Assembly: GCA_002362735.1 (NCBI GenBank)
Contig: DEUU01000114.1
Location: 1-15,641 of the forward strand
Origin: Dehalococcoidia bacterium UBA3254
GTDB taxonomy: Bacteria > Chloroflexota > Dehalococcoidia > Dehalococcoidales > UBA3254
Direction of reading: 5' to 3'
DNA: 15,641 nucleotides
The notes under the pieces were generated by a model. It ran no database searches and had not been told where the DNA came from. It worked only from the letters and a program-made list of their open reading frames with translations. Shown in pieces: positions 14,101-15,641 of the stretch (the stretch's first letter is position 1; every line of letters begins with the position of its first letter). Made by a program: the position numbers and the translations under genes.

Positions 14101-14130
14101 TTGAGCTTTGCAAACGGGCTATCATATAAT
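14101..14130 (+). promoter_or_regulatory. Metallophosphoesterase promoter, leaderless start
   Basis: TTGAGC (14101-14106), 18-base spacer and a perfect TATAAT (14125-14130). The ATG begins exactly 7 bases after the last T, so transcription should start at the A of the ATG. The TTG of the -35 box is also the first codon of the longest open frame. Confidence 0.7.
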
Positions 14131-14136
14131 AGCTGC

Positions 14137-15531
14137 ATGAGGAAAATGATTTATAGTGTGCTCACGGGTCTGGCGATTGCCCTCATCTTCGGGGTTTTGA
14201 TCTGGATTTTTACCTTGCATGGGACGAACGGTCTGTTTCACATCGATATTTTGGTCCGGGCGGCGGTTATTATTGTCGGCTGTTATGGCTTAATATTACT
14301 GGGGTTGACTCTGGGACAGCGGATACTGGCCTTAAAAGGTCGTTCGAGAATAGTGAGGGGAATGTTCATTGCTACCTTCATTCTGGCGGTGCTGGGGATC
14401 ATTTTTCCTTTTGGGATCGTTGGATATGCCACCGGCTTTCCTTCTTCAGCGGTCAAAGATGTTCCACCCCGCTTGGTGCTGATCAATAATTCAGCTTCCT
14501 CCACTGTCCCTGCTGTTGCGGTCATAGAAAATACGAGCCGTCCGGAGCAGTTATCTCTTTCTTATGAAGCAAACGGAAAGCGCACTCTGATCCATGAAGA
14601 TACGGCTTCCACCCAGCACATTTTTTTACTTTCTAACCTGACACCGGGCACAGAATATTTTTATCAAAATGGCGATGGTAATGCTTACCGTTTTAAGACT
14701 CCGGAAATCCAGACCGCGCATTTGCGATTCGCGGCCGGCGGCGATGCTCATTTCGGGTCCGGGGACAACCGGCGCGACCTGACACTGAAAATGGCAGAAT
14801 ATATCGCTGATCCGGTAAACAGTTTCGATTATTTCTTCTCGCTGGGCGACCTGGTTGACCTGGGCTCTTCAAATACTCAATGGCAGGATGCTTTGAATTC
14901 TCTGGCTCCTCTCACTTCAACAGTGCCGATCGGGTATGTTCCGGGTAATCACGATGTCTTATTTACAGGGGTGGATCATTATGCCTATTTTTGTTCTCCG
15001 GGAGGAAATCCGTCCCCCAGCGGGTCTCCGCTGTATTTCCGGGTAGATGCCGGAAAAATCCATTTTCTGGTTGTGGATGTGGAATGGAGCGCGGAAAGCT
15101 TCAATTCCAGGCAGGCCGCCTGGCTGGAGGCACAGCTGAAAAACATCCCGTTGGACGACTGGAAAATCGTGCTGAGCCATGGATTTTACTATTCTTCGGG
15201 ATACAACTATCACGGCTGGAACTGGAGCGATAACCCGGAGACCATCTCTGCTTTAACCCCGTATTTCGAGAAATATAAAGTGGATATGGTCTTTGACGGC
15301 CACCTGCATCAAATGGAGCTGCTGCAACATTCCGGCGTGACCTATATCACCTGCGGCGCACTGGGTGGAGTACTGGACCCGGAGAGAACGTATGTTTCTC
15401 CTGCCAGTCTCTGGTACGCGAGCGGGCAATTCGGTTTTACGGATGTTTCTATTGACGGAAACAGGGCGTCCATTATTTTCCGTACTCCGGACCATCAGAT
15501 TTTAAAAGAACACGTGATAAACAAGCCTTAA
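14137..15531 (+). CDS. Membrane-anchored metallophosphoesterase with purple-acid-phosphatase-like layout
   Basis: 464 residues from the ATG at 14137. Three membrane segments lie at about 5-27, 39-61 and 74-98. Residues 110-190 look like a beta-sandwich of the fibronectin or purple acid phosphatase N-terminal type (VENTSRPEQLSLSYE, LSNLTPGTEYFYQ, YRFKTPE). The catalytic domain follows with the two-metal set: D203-A-H205, GDLVD 237-241, GNHD 270-273, H348 in LSHGFYYSSG and GHLH 388-391. So it should hydrolyse a phosphoester, with the domain probably facing outside the membrane; substrate unknown. The longest frame from TTG 14101 is rejected since it starts in the -35 box. No Shine-Dalgarno precedes the ATG. 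Divergent from the CoA-transferase with 88 bases between starts. No terminator is evident after the stop. Confidence 0.93.
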   Translation: MRKMIYSVLTGLAIALIFGVLIWIFTLHGTNGLFHIDILVRAAVIIVGCYGLILLGLTLGQRILALKGRSRIVRGMFIATFILAVLGIIFPFGIVGYATGFPSSAVKDVPPRLVLINNSASSTVPAVAVIENTSRPEQLSLSYEANGKRTLIHEDTASTQHIFLLSNLTPGTEYFYQNGDGNAYRFKTPEIQTAHLRFAAGGDAHFGSGDNRRDLTLKMAEYIADPVNSFDYFFSLGDLVDLGSSNTQWQDALNSLAPLTSTVPIGYVPGNHDVLFTGVDHYAYFCSPGGNPSPSGSPLYFRVDAGKIHFLVVDVEWSAESFNSRQAAWLEAQLKNIPLDDWKIVLSHGFYYSSGYNYHGWNWSDNPETISALTPYFEKYKVDMVFDGHLHQMELLQHSGVTYITCGALGGVLDPERTYVSPASLWYASGQFGFTDVSIDGNRASIIFRTPDHQILKEHVINKP

Positions 15532-15563
15532 CCCTGGAGTCTTTTCATATTCCAACATATCAT

Positions 15564-15641
15564 TGTCATTCCTGCCTCCGAGCAGTAATCTAAACCGTAT
15601 TCTGTGATGCTAGAGTAGATTCCCGATCAAAGCCTGTCCCG
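15564..15641. repeat. Left part of a dispersed inverted-repeat element, cut by window edge
   Basis: It begins TGTCATTCCTGCC, then CTGC/GCAG and AATCTA (near 15587) with TAGATT (near 15624) as inner inverted repeats, and continues into GATTCCCGATC and CCTGTCCCG at the edge. TGTCATTCC ends followed by GATTCCCG arms are typical of short non-coding elements scattered between genes in many bacteria. The other end lies outside the window. Confidence 0.5.

Overview
The window reads as a piece of chromosome from an anaerobic, gene-dense bacterium. Close family resemblance of several products (bifunctional fructose-1,6-bisphosphate aldolase/phosphatase, CobO, a MEMO-AMMECR1 fusion with its radical SAM partner, DUF2267, DUF1385) and the dispersed inverted-repeat elements between genes suggest Chloroflexota, most likely a Dehalococcoidia relative. 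That placement is an inference, not a phylogeny. There are no rRNA or tRNA genes, no phage or transposase genes and no CRISPR array.

Layout. At the left edge the molybdopterin genes moaA and moaC (cut by the edge) run leftward. A rightward pair, a DUF2267 protein and a 71-residue charged protein, follows. After a 244-base gap with an inverted repeat come three leftward genes: rdgB, then fbp behind its own terminator, with cobO upstream of fbp in one operon. hisA runs rightward from a promoter divergent to cobO and converges on hisI across a repeat element of about 210 bases. The block from 10109 down to 6234 runs leftward as three units: coaE-usp, rplU-rpmA-rpmE (ending in a clear terminator) and DUF1385-hisI. 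A second repeat element precedes the rightward radical SAM plus MEMO-AMMECR1 pair. That pair overlaps tail to tail with a leftward class III CoA-transferase, which is divergent from a membrane-anchored metallophosphoesterase. A third repeat element begins at the right edge.

Start signals are the most striking thing. hisA and rplU have no ATG/GTG/TTG where the conserved N-terminus begins. They carry ATC and ATT there, each 6 bases after a perfect GGAGG. Several other genes (rdgB, coaE, the CoA-transferase, the metallophosphoesterase, and nearly DUF1385) have a -10 box so close to the start codon that the mRNA should be leaderless or almost so. In four places (cobO, coaE, the metallophosphoesterase, rplU) the longest possible open frame starts at a TTG lying in a -35 box or at the predicted transcription start, so naive longest-ORF starts would be wrong; I used shorter starts.

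Functionally the window is mostly housekeeping: molybdenum cofactor, corrinoid adenosylation, gluconeogenesis, histidine synthesis, CoA synthesis, nucleotide-pool cleaning and ribosomal proteins. The AMMECR1/MEMO/radical SAM set is the part whose biological role is not settled. Stretches of about 300 bases or more without a gene are 1401-1694 (moaA promoter, otherwise nothing clear), 5926-6233 and 10110-10507 (repeat elements).
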